A stretch of 43,393 nucleotides of DNA from an uncultured Collinsella sp. (GCA_902492185.1 CABUKY010000003.1:1-43393); one strand, 5' to 3'; counted from the stretch's first letter, positions 1 to 8,776 are shown. The notes: generated by a model from the letters alone, not told the origin. A program made the numbers and translations.

Positions 1-10
1 CGACACGCAT

Positions 11-49
11 AAAAAGCCTCCCATTTCTCATGTCCAAGAAATGGGAGGC
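11..49 (-). terminator. Rho-independent terminator of the 99-1328 gene
   Basis: A perfect 13-bp inverted repeat (GCCTCCCATTTCT at 16-28 and its complement at 37-49, 8-nt loop) is followed, read on the minus strand, by five T residues (11-15). It lies just past the stop of the minus-strand membrane protein gene, so it is the natural end of that transcript. Confidence 0.85.
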
Positions 50-98
50 AGTTCAGTGTGATACCGGCGGGCATTTTGCGTTTTGGGCGCGGTGAGCG

Positions 99-1328
99 CT
101 ACACGCGCGTTGCATCCTTGGGGCTCATGGTCATGCTCTGGAAGCGATTCTCCATAAAGTCATTATCGAAATACTTGCCGTAGAACTGCGCAACGGGAAT
201 ATCCGGTTCCGTGCCGTTGACGCGCTGATACCAATAATCGAGCGACTGCAGCGTCATAACGCCATCGACCAGCATAATGATGGTGAAGATGACGGTAGCC
301 GAGTAGCGGCTCTTCCAGGGAATCATATTGATGAGCTTGAGCAGCCTCGGCAGCAGCAGCTTGATCCAGATGAGGCCGCCCAGGCCCCACAGACAGGCGA
401 AGCCCGTGCAGGTGCGTCCGCCCGTGAGGACCACGAGCGGGTCGGGCATACCGAACAGCGTTATGTGCGAGTAGCTCCACGAGACCACGCCAAACGCGGT
501 CTGCATAAACCAGCCCACGAACACCTCAAAGCTGGCGCCGAGCAGGGCGCTCACCAGGAAAATGATGATGGGGTTCTTTTTATAGAAGCGGTTGAGCACC
601 ATGGTCATGAGCACGGCACCAAAGCCGTAGATGGGGCTGAAGGGGCCAAACAGCATACCGGCGCGGTCCTGGTAGACACCCGGATCGTTGACGGTCATAT
701 GCCAGATATCCTCCAGGACCAGGCCGAGTATGCAGCAGACAAAGAATACCCAGAACAGGTTGAAGTAGTTGAGCTTGATGTAGCCTTCGCCGGTTTCATC
801 GCGCCCGAGCATGCCCTCGGCGGCGGCGTCGCGGTCGAGCATCTCCTGCAGGCGGCGCTGCAGCTCGCGCTCCTGGCGCAGCGTGGGGTCGACGGTGGCC
901 GAAAGTGCGACGAGGATGCCGAGCTGGATGGCAGGGCGCAGCAAGAAGGGCCCGATGCCCTGGAGCATCACGTCAACCAAAAGCTCGACGACGGTAAACG
1001 CGATAAGGATATAGGACAGACGGGCGGCATTGCGGCGCTGGTTCTTGATGAGGTCCAGGCCAAAGACGATTAAGATGATCGCGCTTGCCGCCGAGAGCAT
1101 AATGCCGGCGACGATAAGGCCAACCGCGACCAGGGTGTTATCACCGAGCTTAGCGGCGGCGTTGCCGTTAATGAGTGCGGTGATGACCTGCCACATAAAG
1201 ACGGCGACCGACGGGAGTGTGCCCACGCCGGACAGGATGCACAGGACGGCGTACACTTTAATGATGAGGGGAATCTTCTTGACCTCCGTGGCGCTGGGGA
1301 CGCTGGGGTCGAGTTCGTTTCGATCCAT
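99..1328 (-). CDS. Putative ABC-transporter-type IV membrane protein (CmpB/PF06541-like)
   Basis: This is a 409-aa integral membrane protein. The N-terminal part (about residues 20-150) has several hydrophobic segments. After a charged coiled stretch (about 150-180, rich in R, E and Q) comes a second membrane domain with FGPFSPIYGFGAVL, a long run of short helices and an LFGMP segment. This resembles the family annotated as putative ABC transporter permease (PF06541), which is common in Firmicutes and Coriobacteriia. The substrate is unknown and no ATPase gene is adjacent, so transport is only a family label. The start ATG at 1328 has a GAAAGG-type ribosome site upstream. It is transcribed alone, divergent from purF, and ends at a strong terminator. 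Family assignment is moderately sure; function is unknown. Confidence 0.75.
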   Translation of the reverse strand: MDRNELDPSVPSATEVKKIPLIIKVYAVLCILSGVGTLPSVAVFMWQVITALINGNAAAKLGDNTLVAVGLIVAGIMLSAASAIILIVFGLDLIKNQRRNAARLSYILIAFTVVELLVDVMLQGIGPFLLRPAIQLGILVALSATVDPTLRQERELQRRLQEMLDRDAAAEGMLGRDETGEGYIKLNYFNLFWVFFVCCILGLVLEDIWHMTVNDPGVYQDRAGMLFGPFSPIYGFGAVLMTMVLNRFYKKNPIIIFLVSALLGASFEVFVGWFMQTAFGVVSWSYSHITLFGMPDPLVVLTGGRTCTGFACLWGLGGLIWIKLLLPRLLKLINMIPWKSRYSATVIFTIIMLVDGVMTLQSLDYWYQRVNGTEPDIPVAQFYGKYFDNDFMENRFQSMTMSPKDATRV

Positions 1329-1566
1329 ACAGAACCTTTCTCGCTTTGTCCTAGGTTACTAGGATACGCCGCCGACCTGCTAAAAGACAGGACGAACGTC
1401 CCAATTGCAACTTTGCAATCCCCAACGGTGGACGCGGCGGCCATATGGGGGCGCGGGCGCTTGCACTGGGCAGACCAATAAAATGTTTGGCCGCAAAACG
1501 GATTATTAGCTCGGTGGGCTTTTAAAAAGCGCTGCTCATGCGCTGGGGAGCGCGTCGCGCCGTGCG

Positions 1567-1572
1567 TATAAT
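1567..1572 (+). promoter_or_regulatory. Probable -10 box of the purF promoter
   Basis: A perfect TATAAT lies 41 bp before the purF start codon. The matching -35 region is poor, so a regulator may assist. The 285-bp divergent interval 1329-1613 shows no recognisable purine riboswitch or clear PurR box by eye. Confidence 0.5.
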
Positions 1573-1613
1573 AAGGCGGGTAACGCCAAAATACGAGGCT
1601 CTGAGGGGATGCC

Positions 1614-3284
1614 ATGTCTCAAGAAACCATCCGCGCGGCCGAGCGCGCCGCGGGACAGGTGAACGCCATGTCGACGTATGATCCGGACTCCGACCAGCTG
1701 CATGAGGAATGCGGCGTTTTTGGTGTGTGGGCGCCCGATCGTGACGTGGCTCGACTGACGTACTTTGGCCTGCGTGCACTGCAGCACCGTGGCCAAGAAT
1801 CGGCGGGAATCGCTGTTGGTGACGGCGGTACGGTTATGGTCCGCAAGGACCTGGGCCTGCTCGACCGCGTGTTCTCCAATGCCGACTTATCGACGCTCTC
1901 CGGTCAGCTGGCCGTGGGTCATGTGCGCTATGGCACCGCCGGCGCCAAGAGCTGGGAAGCCTCTCAGCCGCACCTCTCTACCATCAATAGCGTCATTATC
2001 GCGCTCGCGCACAACGGCACCCTCGTCAACACCGACGAGCTGCGTCGTCAGCTGATCGAGCTGGGCGTACCGTTCCTCTCCAACTCGGATTCCGAGGTCG
2101 CGACCAAACTCATCGGCTACTTTACTCAGCGTACTGGCCATCTGCGCGAGGGCATTCGCAAGACCATGGAGCTCGTGCGCGGCGGCTACGCCATGACGCT
2201 CATCAACGAGCAGGCGCTCTACGCATTCCGCGATCCGCACGGCATTCGCCCGCTCGTGCTGGGCAAGCTGGTGGATGAGGGCCTGGACCAGGCCGATGCC
2301 GCATCCGTTTCGCAGCTGCCGTCGCAGGACGGCGCCGCGACGGTCGACGCCACCACCCATGTCACGCGCGCCGGCGGCTGGGTCGTTGCCTCCGAGACCT
2401 GCGCGCTCGATATCGTGGGCGCCGAGTACGTCCGCGACGTCCGTCCCGGTGAGATTTTGCGCATCAGCGCCGAGGGCCTTGTGTCCGAGCAGGGCGTGCC
2501 TGCCGCCGAAGAGCCTGCTAACTGCATTTTTGAGCAGGTCTACTTTGCTCGCCCCGATTCCATCATGAACGGCAAGAGCGTCTACGCCTGCCGTTATGAC
2601 ATGGGTCGTCAGCTGGCACATGAGGAGCCCGTCGAGGCCGACCTGGTCATCGGCGTGCCCGACTCCGGCCTGCCGCCCGCGGAGGGCTATTCGCACGAGA
2701 GTGGCATTCCCTTTGGCGAGGGCCTCATCAAGAACCGCTATGTGGGCCGTACGTTTATCGAGCCTACGCAGGAGCTGCGTGCCATGGGCGTGCGTATGAA
2801 GCTCAACCCGCTGCGTGACAACATCGAGGGCAAGCGCCTGGTCGTCATCGACGACTCCATCGTGCGCGGCACCACCATGGTGCAGCTCGTCAAGATGCTG
2901 CGCAACGCCGGCGCCAAGGAGATTCATATCCGCATCAACTCGCCCGAGGTCATCTGGCCGTGCTTCTACGGTATCGATACCGACGTGCAGTCGCAGCTTA
3001 TCAGCGCCAACAAGACGGTCGACGAGATTTGCGAGTATATCGGCGCCGATTCGCTGGCCTTCCTTTCGGTCGAGGGCCTGCTTAAGGTCATGCCCAAGGG
3101 CGGTTACTGCGATGCGTGCTTTACCGGCCGCTACCCCGTGGCGATTCCCGAGAGCTTTGGCCGCGACAAGTTCATGGAGGGCTTTAAGCCCCGCAACCTG
3201 GACAGGCCGCTGCACTTTGATGACGACGCCGTGGTCGAGAAATACGACGATCGCAGCTGGGAAGAGGAACACGGCGAGGCCTAA
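1614..3284 (+). CDS. purF: Amidophosphoribosyltransferase (glutamine PRPP amidotransferase)
   Basis: This enzyme catalyses the first committed step of purine synthesis, PRPP plus glutamine to phosphoribosylamine. The 556-aa chain has an N-terminal Ntn glutaminase. The nucleophile is Cys33 in EECGVFG, so about 32 residues should be removed as a propeptide. HNGTL (near 133) and the PRPP-binding VVIDDSIVRGTT (near 410) are intact. The cysteines that bind the [4Fe-4S] cluster of the Bacillus-type enzyme appear conserved (NCIFEQ, PCFYG, and CDAC near the C-terminus). An alanine- and aspartate-rich insertion of about 30 residues near 220-250 makes the protein longer than usual. The start at 1614 has GAGGGG upstream; Met19 is a weaker alternative. 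It is first of purF-purM-purN; a palindrome overlaps its stop codon. Confidence 0.96.
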   Translation: MSQETIRAAERAAGQVNAMSTYDPDSDQLHEECGVFGVWAPDRDVARLTYFGLRALQHRGQESAGIAVGDGGTVMVRKDLGLLDRVFSNADLSTLSGQLAVGHVRYGTAGAKSWEASQPHLSTINSVIIALAHNGTLVNTDELRRQLIELGVPFLSNSDSEVATKLIGYFTQRTGHLREGIRKTMELVRGGYAMTLINEQALYAFRDPHGIRPLVLGKLVDEGLDQADAASVSQLPSQDGAATVDATTHVTRAGGWVVASETCALDIVGAEYVRDVRPGEILRISAEGLVSEQGVPAAEEPANCIFEQVYFARPDSIMNGKSVYACRYDMGRQLAHEEPVEADLVIGVPDSGLPPAEGYSHESGIPFGEGLIKNRYVGRTFIEPTQELRAMGVRMKLNPLRDNIEGKRLVVIDDSIVRGTTMVQLVKMLRNAGAKEIHIRINSPEVIWPCFYGIDTDVQSQLISANKTVDEICEYIGADSLAFLSVEGLLKVMPKGGYCDACFTGRYPVAIPESFGRDKFMEGFKPRNLDRPLHFDDDAVVEKYDDRSWEEEHGEA

Positions 3285-3324
3285 AACCTGCCATGTAGGG
3301 ACAGGTTTATTTTGGCAGGTTTTA
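3282..3324 (+). repeat. Palindromic repeat overlapping the purF stop codon (TTTATTTTGGCAGG family)
   Basis: A perfect 12-bp inverted repeat, TAAAACCTGCCA (3282-3293) and its complement (3313-3324), begins at the purF TAA stop itself. The loop holds GGGACAGG. The last 22 bp (3303-3324, core GGTTTATTTTGGCAGG) recur exactly at 18338-18359 and inverted at 18481-18502. It probably folds in the mRNA between purF and purM, as a weak terminator or an attenuating or stabilising hairpin. The rest of the 157-bp gap holds no gene. Confidence 0.8.
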
Positions 3325-3441
3325 TCTGCTGTTTTGTTGATATGACGGCGCGCGTTGTTATGGCGCGCGCCGAAATGAACGCAACTATGAGCACCGTTTG
3401 GCGCCCGCGCGGCGCCACGGTAGTGGGAGAGGAAGGCTCAG

Positions 3442-4545
3442 ATGAGCGACAGCAAACATGTGACGTATGAGGATGCCGGCGTCGATACCGCCGAGGGCGG
3501 CCGCGCCGTCGACGCTATTAAGCAAATGGTTAAGGACACCAACCGTCCCGAGGTCATCGGCGGTATCGGTGGCTTTGGTGGCCTGTTCTCGGCTGCCGCG
3601 CTTAAGGATATGGAAGACCCGATTCTGATTAGCGGTACCGACGGCGTGGGCACCAAGCTCGTGCTCGCCCAGATCATGGACCGTCACGAGACGGTGGGCC
3701 AGGACCTGGTTGCTATGTGCGTCAACGACATTCTGGCTTCGGGCGCCGAGCCGCTGTTCTTCCTGGACTACGTTGCCATCGGCCACATCGAGGCCGAGCA
3801 CATGGCAAAGATCATCAAGGGTGTAGCCGACGGCTGTAAGCTCGCGGGCTGCGCGCTCGCGGGCGGCGAGATGGCCGAGCACCCGGGCGTTATGGCTCCT
3901 GCCGACTACGACCTTGCCGGATTTACCGTGGGCGTCGTCGACCGTCCCAAGATGCTCGACCCCGCGAACGTCCGCCCGGGCGATGTGATCCTGGGCCTGC
4001 CTTCCACCGGCGTGCACTCCAACGGCTACTCGCTCGTGCGCAAGGTCATCGGCGTCGACGGCATTAAGCCGGGCACGCCCGAGGCCGCCGCTAAGGCCGA
4101 GGAGCTGAGCTGCCCTCTCGAGGAGCTCGGCGGCGCATCGCTGGCAGACGCCCTGCTGGCTCCCACGCGCATCTACGTCAAGCCGATCCTGGAGCTGCTG
4201 CGCGGCGGCGCCAACGTTCATGCCATTGCCCACATCACCGGCGGCGGCATTACCGAGAACCTCAACCGCGCGCTCGCCGACGACGTCGACGCTGTGGTCA
4301 CCCGCAACGGTGCCGAGATGGGCTGGGACGTTCCGCCCGTCATCACCTATGTGTCGCGCCAGGCCGAGCTTGCGCCCAACGAGGCGTGCAAGACCTTCAA
4401 CATGGGCGTTGGCCTGTGCCTGATCGTCGCCCCCGAGGACGAGGCTGCCGTGACCGAGGCCCTGGTCGCGCTGGGAGAGAAGCCGTTCCGCGTGGGCGAG
4501 TGCGTCGAGGGCTCCGGTAAGGTCGTGTACTCCGATGAGCGCTAA
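3442..4545 (+). CDS. purM: Phosphoribosylformylglycinamidine cyclo-ligase (AIR synthetase)
   Basis: It converts FGAM to AIR with ATP, step 5 of purine synthesis, in the cytosol. The 367-aa protein carries the family landmarks GGIGGFGG (near residue 34), the ATP-site GTDGVGTKL (near 68), CALAGGEMAEHPG (near 140) and HITGGGITEN (near 266). Length and order match the PurM/ThiL-like superfamily. The ATG is preceded by GAGGAAGG at good spacing. It follows purF after 157 bp and overlaps the start of purN by 11 bp, implying translational coupling. Confidence 0.97.
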   Translation: MSDSKHVTYEDAGVDTAEGGRAVDAIKQMVKDTNRPEVIGGIGGFGGLFSAAALKDMEDPILISGTDGVGTKLVLAQIMDRHETVGQDLVAMCVNDILASGAEPLFFLDYVAIGHIEAEHMAKIIKGVADGCKLAGCALAGGEMAEHPGVMAPADYDLAGFTVGVVDRPKMLDPANVRPGDVILGLPSTGVHSNGYSLVRKVIGVDGIKPGTPEAAAKAEELSCPLEELGGASLADALLAPTRIYVKPILELLRGGANVHAIAHITGGGITENLNRALADDVDAVVTRNGAEMGWDVPPVITYVSRQAELAPNEACKTFNMGVGLCLIVAPEDEAAVTEALVALGEKPFRVGECVEGSGKVVYSDER

Positions 4546-5236
4546 CGAGCAGATGGCTGCTGCCGCGAGCCTGGGCTTTGTGCCCTACACCCGTCCGACC
4601 GGCACCGATACGGCCGAGCCGCTCAAGATCGGTGTGCTCATCAGCGGTTCGGGTACCAACCTGCAGGCGCTGATCGACCTGATCGCCGCCGGCAAGCTCA
4701 ACGCTTCGATTGAGCTTGTGGTGTCGAGCCGTCCTTCGGCTAAGGGTTTGCAGCGCGCTGAGCGCGCGGGCATCCAGACGCTCACGCTGTCCAAGGATGT
4801 CTATGCCGACCCCATCGCCGCCGACGAGATCATTGCGCACGAGCTGCTCGAGCGCGGTTGCGAGTATGTGGTCATGGCCGGCTACATGCGCATGGTGCAC
4901 ACGCCTCTGCTGGCGGCGTTTCCCAACCGCGTGGTCAATCTGCATCCGGCGCTGCTGCCGAGCTTTACCGGTGCGCATGCGATTGACGATGCCTTTGCGC
5001 GCGGCGTCAAGGTGACCGGCGTGACCGTGCACTTTGCCAACGAGATTTACGACAACGGCCCCATCATCGCCCAGCGCGCGCTGGCTGTCGGGGAGGGCTG
5101 GGATGTCGACACGCTCGAGGAGCACATCCACGCGATTGAGCACGTGCTGTATCCCGAGGTCGTGCAGATGCTCGCCGACGGTCGCGTCCACGTGCTGGAG
5201 AGCGGCAAGGTCGCAATTGACGCGCCTCGCGGCTAG
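4535..5236 (+). CDS. purN: Phosphoribosylglycinamide formyltransferase (GAR transformylase)
   Basis: It transfers a formyl group from 10-formyl-THF to GAR, step 3 of purine synthesis. The 233-aa protein has an extra N-terminal segment of about 30 residues before the Rossmann strand (KIGVLISGSGTNLQ). The catalytic region NLHPALLPSFTGAHA (near residues 135-149) and the later aspartate in YDNGPIIAQ follow the family pattern. The start ATG lies inside the purM 3' end (11-bp overlap). The start could be later, nearer the conserved core, but no better ribosome site is seen. It ends the operon at a hairpin (5268-5311). Confidence 0.95.
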   Translation: MSANEQMAAAASLGFVPYTRPTGTDTAEPLKIGVLISGSGTNLQALIDLIAAGKLNASIELVVSSRPSAKGLQRAERAGIQTLTLSKDVYADPIAADEIIAHELLERGCEYVVMAGYMRMVHTPLLAAFPNRVVNLHPALLPSFTGAHAIDDAFARGVKVTGVTVHFANEIYDNGPIIAQRALAVGEGWDVDTLEEHIHAIEHVLYPEVVQMLADGRVHVLESGKVAIDAPRG

Positions 5237-5267
5237 CGGCGCACAGTACAATTTAGCCGAGTAGTCA

Positions 5268-5311
5268 GGGTGGTCATTGGCGCCAAGGCGCGCGTGGCCA
5301 CCTTTTGTTTT
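5268..5311 (+). terminator. Terminator of purFMN
   Basis: A stem GGTGGTCA (5269-5276) / TGGCCACC (5295-5302), with an inner GC-rich helix, is followed by TTTTGTTTT. It separates the purine operon from the PTS gene. Confidence 0.7.
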
Positions 5312-5388
5312 GGGTAGTCATCGGGAACGGTCTTTAACGACTGGTCATTCAAGAACGTCGCAGGTGACTAGATGAGAGAGGTGAGCGC

Positions 5389-5853
5389 ATGGCGGATAAC
5401 GAAGCACTGTTTACGCCTGAGCTGGTGTTTTTTGATTGGGAGTGTGCGACGCCGGATGAGGTGTTCGCGCGGCTTGAGGGCGAGCTTGCACCACGTGGCT
5501 ACATTGCATCCGGTTGGCTCGACGCCGTTCGCACGCGCGAGGATGCCTATCCCACGGGTCTTGCCATGCCGGCGGCAAACATTGCCATTCCGCATACCGA
5601 TCCGGGGTTTGTGGCCAAGCCCTATATCGCGGTGGTGAAGCCCGCCGCGCCCGTGACATTCAACGCTATGGCTGGCATGGGCGCTCCGGTGCCGGCGCAG
5701 ATCGTCATCAATCTGGGCATCGCCGAGCCGGGCGGCCAGGTCGAGGCCCTGCAGGCGCTCATGAACATCTTTATGGACGCCGATGCCGCAGCCGACGTGC
5801 TCGGCCAGACCACGTCCCAGGGTATGGTCGACGCCATCCGCCGTCACTTCTAA
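5389..5853 (+). CDS. PTS sugar transporter EIIA component (GatA/fructose-type)
   Basis: This is a 154-aa single-domain EIIA of the mannitol/fructose/galactitol type (PTS_EIIA_2). The phosphoacceptor histidine is His69 in NIAIPHTDP. It takes phosphate from HPr and passes it to an EIIB. No EIIB, EIIC, HPr or EI gene lies in the window, so it either works with a distant galactitol-type system or has a regulatory role. The ATG at 5389 has GAGAGGTGAG just upstream. Its own terminator is not clear; a repeat region (5868-5948) follows. Confidence 0.88.
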   Translation: MADNEALFTPELVFFDWECATPDEVFARLEGELAPRGYIASGWLDAVRTREDAYPTGLAMPAANIAIPHTDPGFVAKPYIAVVKPAAPVTFNAMAGMGAPVPAQIVINLGIAEPGGQVEALQALMNIFMDADAAADVLGQTTSQGMVDAIRRHF

Positions 5854-5867
5854 GGTGGGGCTGAGTC

Positions 5868-5948
5868 GGCACTTGGGGACGTTCCTTTTCTGCCGGCAGT
5901 AAGGGACGGTCCCCAAGTGCCGGCATATAAAGAACGTCCCCAAGTGCC
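5868..5948. repeat. Palindromic repeat, GGCACTTGGGGACGTTC family
   Basis: A perfect 17-bp inverted repeat (5868-5884 and 5932-5948) flanks a third, partial copy (GTCCCCAAGTGCCGG near 5909-5923) and an internal CTGCCGGCAG palindrome. The left arm can therefore pair with either of two downstream partners, giving two alternative hairpins. It lies between the EIIA gene and the foldase gene. Confidence 0.8.
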
Positions 5949-6070
5949 ACATCTGTCCCCTTTGCACCAAAATGGTGCAGATTAACCTGCCCCCAATGCA
6001 CCAAGCGTGCCGCGGGGGCCGCGTTGTGACACAATGGCGTTTGTTCGATTCGTTATGCGAAAGGCCAACT

Positions 6071-7291
6071 ATGGCAAATAAGAAAAAGAACCCTGCGCCC
6101 GAGCCGACGCCCGAGCAGCAGGCTCGCGCTGCCTCCAGCTCTCGCAAGAAGCAGCGCAAGACGTACGTGTCTAAGACCGTCAAGATCGTCCTGGTGGTCA
6201 TCGGCGTGCTGGCGATGCTGCTTTCCGTCTCGGCGATGGCGTGCTCCGGCCTTATGTCGCAGGCCGAGGACGCCTCGGGCTACAAGCTGACCGGCGGTGT
6301 TGCTGCAACTATCAACGGCACCAACCTCACCGAGGACACCGTGACCAAGCAGATCATGAGCATGCGCACGTCCTACGGCTACACCAAGGATAAGGATTGG
6401 GCGCAGTATCTGGTTGACAACGACCTCACGCCCAAGAAGTACCGCAAGCAACTCATCGACTCCTACACGCAGCAGATTCTGCTTCAACAGGCACAGAAGG
6501 AGAACGGCGTGACGGTGTCTGACGAGGAGGTCGAGAAGGCTTGGAAGGACGCGTGCAAGAGCGCGGGCGGCGCCAAGGCCTTTAAGAAGACCCTCAAGAC
6601 CTACGGCTATACCGAGGACACCTACAAGGACTCACTCAAGGAGAGTCTGGCGCAGCAGAAACTCAAGGATGCCGTCGCGCCCACGAGCAAGCCCAAGGAC
6701 AGCGAGATTGTCGATTACATCAACGAAAACCTGTCCAGCTACAACGACGCCCGCCGCTCGTCGAACATCCTGATCAAGGTTGATTCTGACGCTTCCGACG
6801 AGGACAAGGCTGCCGCCAAGGCCAAGGCGCAGGAGTGCCTGGACAAGATCAACTCCGGTGAGCTGAGCTTTGAGGACGCCGTTGAGCAGTACTCCGAGGA
6901 CACCGGTTCCAAGGAGAAGAAGGGCGATGTGGGCTGGGATAAGCTCACCACTTTCGTCGACAGCTACCAGACGGCGCTCGAGGGACTCAACAAGGGCGAC
7001 GTGAGCGAAGTCGTCGAGTCGACCTATGGCTACCACATCATCAAGTGCACCGACTACTTCCATGTCGATAATCAGGTTGATGACATCAACCAGGTGCCCA
7101 AGGACATCAAAAAGTACGTCTCCAACGTGGTGAAGACGCAAGCGGCCAGCACCGCGTACAGCGAGTGGCTGGAGCAGTACAAGAAGGATGCCGACATCAC
7201 CGTCAACCCCATGCCCAAGGACGTACCCTATAACGTGAGTCTGAAGGGCGTCACCAAGAGTTCGACCGACGATTCGTCGAAGACTGAGTAA
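6071..7291 (+). CDS. PrsA/SurA-like extracytoplasmic peptidyl-prolyl isomerase
   Basis: This 406-aa exported foldase has a basic cytoplasmic head (KKKN, RKKQRK), one hydrophobic helix (about residues 37-57) ending in SAMAC, and a helical SurA/PrsA-type N-domain. The parvulin rotamase domain follows (about residues 230-330), with the typical SNILIKVD, SGELSFEDAVEQYSED, GDVGWDKL and YGYHIIKCTDY pattern. AMAC looks like a weak lipobox, so Cys58 could be lipidated; otherwise the helix is a signal anchor. The start at 6071 is preferred because GAAAGG precedes it; the upstream in-frame ATG at 5972 reads through repeat sequence. It helps fold secreted proteins (family knowledge). Confidence 0.9.
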   Translation: MANKKKNPAPEPTPEQQARAASSSRKKQRKTYVSKTVKIVLVVIGVLAMLLSVSAMACSGLMSQAEDASGYKLTGGVAATINGTNLTEDTVTKQIMSMRTSYGYTKDKDWAQYLVDNDLTPKKYRKQLIDSYTQQILLQQAQKENGVTVSDEEVEKAWKDACKSAGGAKAFKKTLKTYGYTEDTYKDSLKESLAQQKLKDAVAPTSKPKDSEIVDYINENLSSYNDARRSSNILIKVDSDASDEDKAAAKAKAQECLDKINSGELSFEDAVEQYSEDTGSKEKKGDVGWDKLTTFVDSYQTALEGLNKGDVSEVVESTYGYHIIKCTDYFHVDNQVDDINQVPKDIKKYVSNVVKTQAASTAYSEWLEQYKKDADITVNPMPKDVPYNVSLKGVTKSSTDDSSKTE

Positions 7292-7345
7292 CCATGGGGC
7301 GGTGCTCGCGTGAGTGCCGCCCACGCTATTAGAGAGGATTTGCAG

Positions 7346-7789
7346 ATGACCAACGAAGAGCTGCAGAAAGAAATGATCGCGGCCATGAAGGCCAAGGACA
7401 AGGTTCGCCTGTCCATCATTCGCCAGGTCAAGGCCGAGGTGAAGAATATCGAGGTTAACGAGCGCCGCGATGTGACCGAGGAAGACGTCAACAGCATGAT
7501 CAAGCGTCTGATCAAGCAGACGAGCGAGACGCTGGAGATGTCCATCAAGGCCGGCACCGACCAGGAGCGTACCGACAACCTGACCGAGCAGGTCAAGATT
7601 CTGGAGAGCCTGCTGCCCGCGCAGGTTTCGGGCGAGGAGCTCGAGGCCCTGATCGAGCAGGTCATCGCCGAGCTGGGCGCTACTTCCAAGAAGCAGATGG
7701 GCCAGGTCATGGGAGCACTCGGCAAGGCCACCGGCGGCAACTTCGATAAGCCTGCCGCGGCAAAGATCGTCGGAGCAAAGCTGGCTTAA
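7346..7789 (+). CDS. GatB/YqeY domain-containing protein
   Basis: This is a 147-aa, mostly helical protein of the YqeY family, which resembles the C-terminal tRNA-binding tail of GatB. Visible marks are MKAKDKVRLSIIRQVKAEVKN near the start, the central ESLLPAQVSGEELEALI, and GQVMGALGKATGG near the end. Its precise role is unknown; a link to tRNA-dependent amidation is suggested by homology only. The ATG at 7346 has GAGAGG 10 bp upstream and is preferred over the GTG at 7310. It follows the foldase by 54 bp and ends at a terminator. Confidence 0.9.
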   Translation: MTNEELQKEMIAAMKAKDKVRLSIIRQVKAEVKNIEVNERRDVTEEDVNSMIKRLIKQTSETLEMSIKAGTDQERTDNLTEQVKILESLLPAQVSGEELEALIEQVIAELGATSKKQMGQVMGALGKATGGNFDKPAAAKIVGAKLA

Positions 7790-7815
7790 GGGCCGAGCGG
7801 TACATAGTTGATGTT

Positions 7816-7850
7816 AAGGGGACGTGACCATTGCGGTCGCGCCCCTTTTT
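7816..7850 (+). terminator. Terminator after the YqeY gene
   Basis: A GGGGACGTGACC / GGTCGCGCCCC stem with a small bulge (about 7818-7845) is followed by TTTTT. It closes the foldase-yqeY unit. Confidence 0.8.
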
Positions 7851-7865
7851 GCTGGGCTGGGCAAT

Positions 7866-7928
7866 CATTGGGGACGGGCTTAAATGAGTGCCCAATGAGC
7901 GGGTACTCATTTAAGCCCGTCCCCAATG
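7866..7928. repeat. Long perfect palindrome, TTGGGGACGGGCTTAAATG family
   Basis: Two perfectly complementary 24-bp arms (7866-7889 and 7905-7928) enclose a 15-nt loop. There is no T-run, so it is not a standard terminator. It lies 108 bp upstream of the amino-acid ABC operon. The arms carry the GGGGACGG signature seen in other palindromes of the window. Confidence 0.85.
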
Positions 7929-7995
7929 AGTGGGTTAAAGGTTGCGGGTTCTTTACGGGAATGTAGTGTGGGCTGCGGAAACGCGGTTCTTTCCG

Positions 7996-8001
7996 TACAA
8001 T
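7996..8001 (+). promoter_or_regulatory. Possible -10 box for the amino-acid ABC operon
   Basis: TACAAT lies 35 bp before the ATPase start codon. The -35 region at the expected distance (CTGCGG) is weak, so this is tentative. Confidence 0.35.
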
Positions 8002-8036
8002 AGTTCAACTCGTGTAAACGCAGGGAAGGGACATTC

Positions 8037-8768
8037 ATGGCAGACATGATCGAGATCAAGCATCTCAACAAGTACTTTGGCGACCTGCATGTGCTCAAAG
8101 ATATCAATCTCACCGTCAAGCGCGGCGAGAAGCTCGTAATGATCGGGCCTTCCGGTTCGGGTAAGTCGACGCTCATCCGTTGCGTCGATTATCTGGAGGA
8201 GCCCACGTCGGGCGAGGTCGTCATCGACGGTACGCCGCTCACCAAAAAGAATCACCTGGAGATGGCTCGCAAGTATAGCTCTATGGTGTTTCAGCAGTTC
8301 AACCTGTATCCCAACATGACGGTGCTGGGCAACCTGACGCTCGCGCCCATCAAACTGCAAAAGAAGAGCAAGGAGGAGGCGACCGAGATCGCCATCGCTG
8401 CGCTCAAGCGCGTCGGCATGGCGCATAAGGCCGGCGAGTATCCGCAGAATCTCTCGGGTGGTCAGCAGCAGCGCATCGCCATCGCCCGTGCCCTGTGCAC
8501 CAAGCAGCCCATCATCCTGTTTGACGAACCGACCTCGGCACTCGACCCCGAGATGGTCCAGGAGGTTCTGGACGTTATGATCGAGCTTGCGCAGGAAGAT
8601 ATCACCATGATCTGCGTGACGCACGAGATGGGCTTTGCACGCCAGGTGGCCGACCGCGTCATCTTTATGGAGGACGGCCGCATTTTGGAGGAGGGCACGC
8701 CCGAGCACTTCTTCGATAACCCCGAGAACCCGCGCTGCCGCGAGTTCCTGTCCAAGATTCTGCACTAG
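8037..8768 (+). CDS. Polar amino-acid ABC transporter ATP-binding protein (GlnQ-like)
   Basis: This 243-aa ATPase powers an importer of the polar amino-acid family. Walker A is GPSGSGKST (residues 37-45), the Q-loop is FQQFNLYPNMT, the signature is LSGGQQQR (near 140), Walker B is IILFDEP and the H-loop is VTHEMGFA. Length and motif wording match GlnQ/HisP-type subunits. The start ATG has AGGGAAGGG upstream. It leads a four-gene operon with the binding protein and two permeases. The substrate (glutamate/glutamine, cystine or similar) cannot be told from the sequence. Confidence 0.95.
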   Translation: MADMIEIKHLNKYFGDLHVLKDINLTVKRGEKLVMIGPSGSGKSTLIRCVDYLEEPTSGEVVIDGTPLTKKNHLEMARKYSSMVFQQFNLYPNMTVLGNLTLAPIKLQKKSKEEATEIAIAALKRVGMAHKAGEYPQNLSGGQQQRIAIARALCTKQPIILFDEPTSALDPEMVQEVLDVMIELAQEDITMICVTHEMGFARQVADRVIFMEDGRILEEGTPEHFFDNPENPRCREFLSKILH

Positions 8769-8776
8769 GCGCGGTG

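Noticed and set aside
1887..3272. A 461-codon frame opposite purF
   Set aside because: Shadow of a well-conserved gene; no motifs of its own.
5972..6070. Earlier start of the foldase gene at 5972
   Set aside because: The extra 33 residues are not protein-like, come from sequence next to the repeat, and the ATG at 6071 has the better ribosome site.
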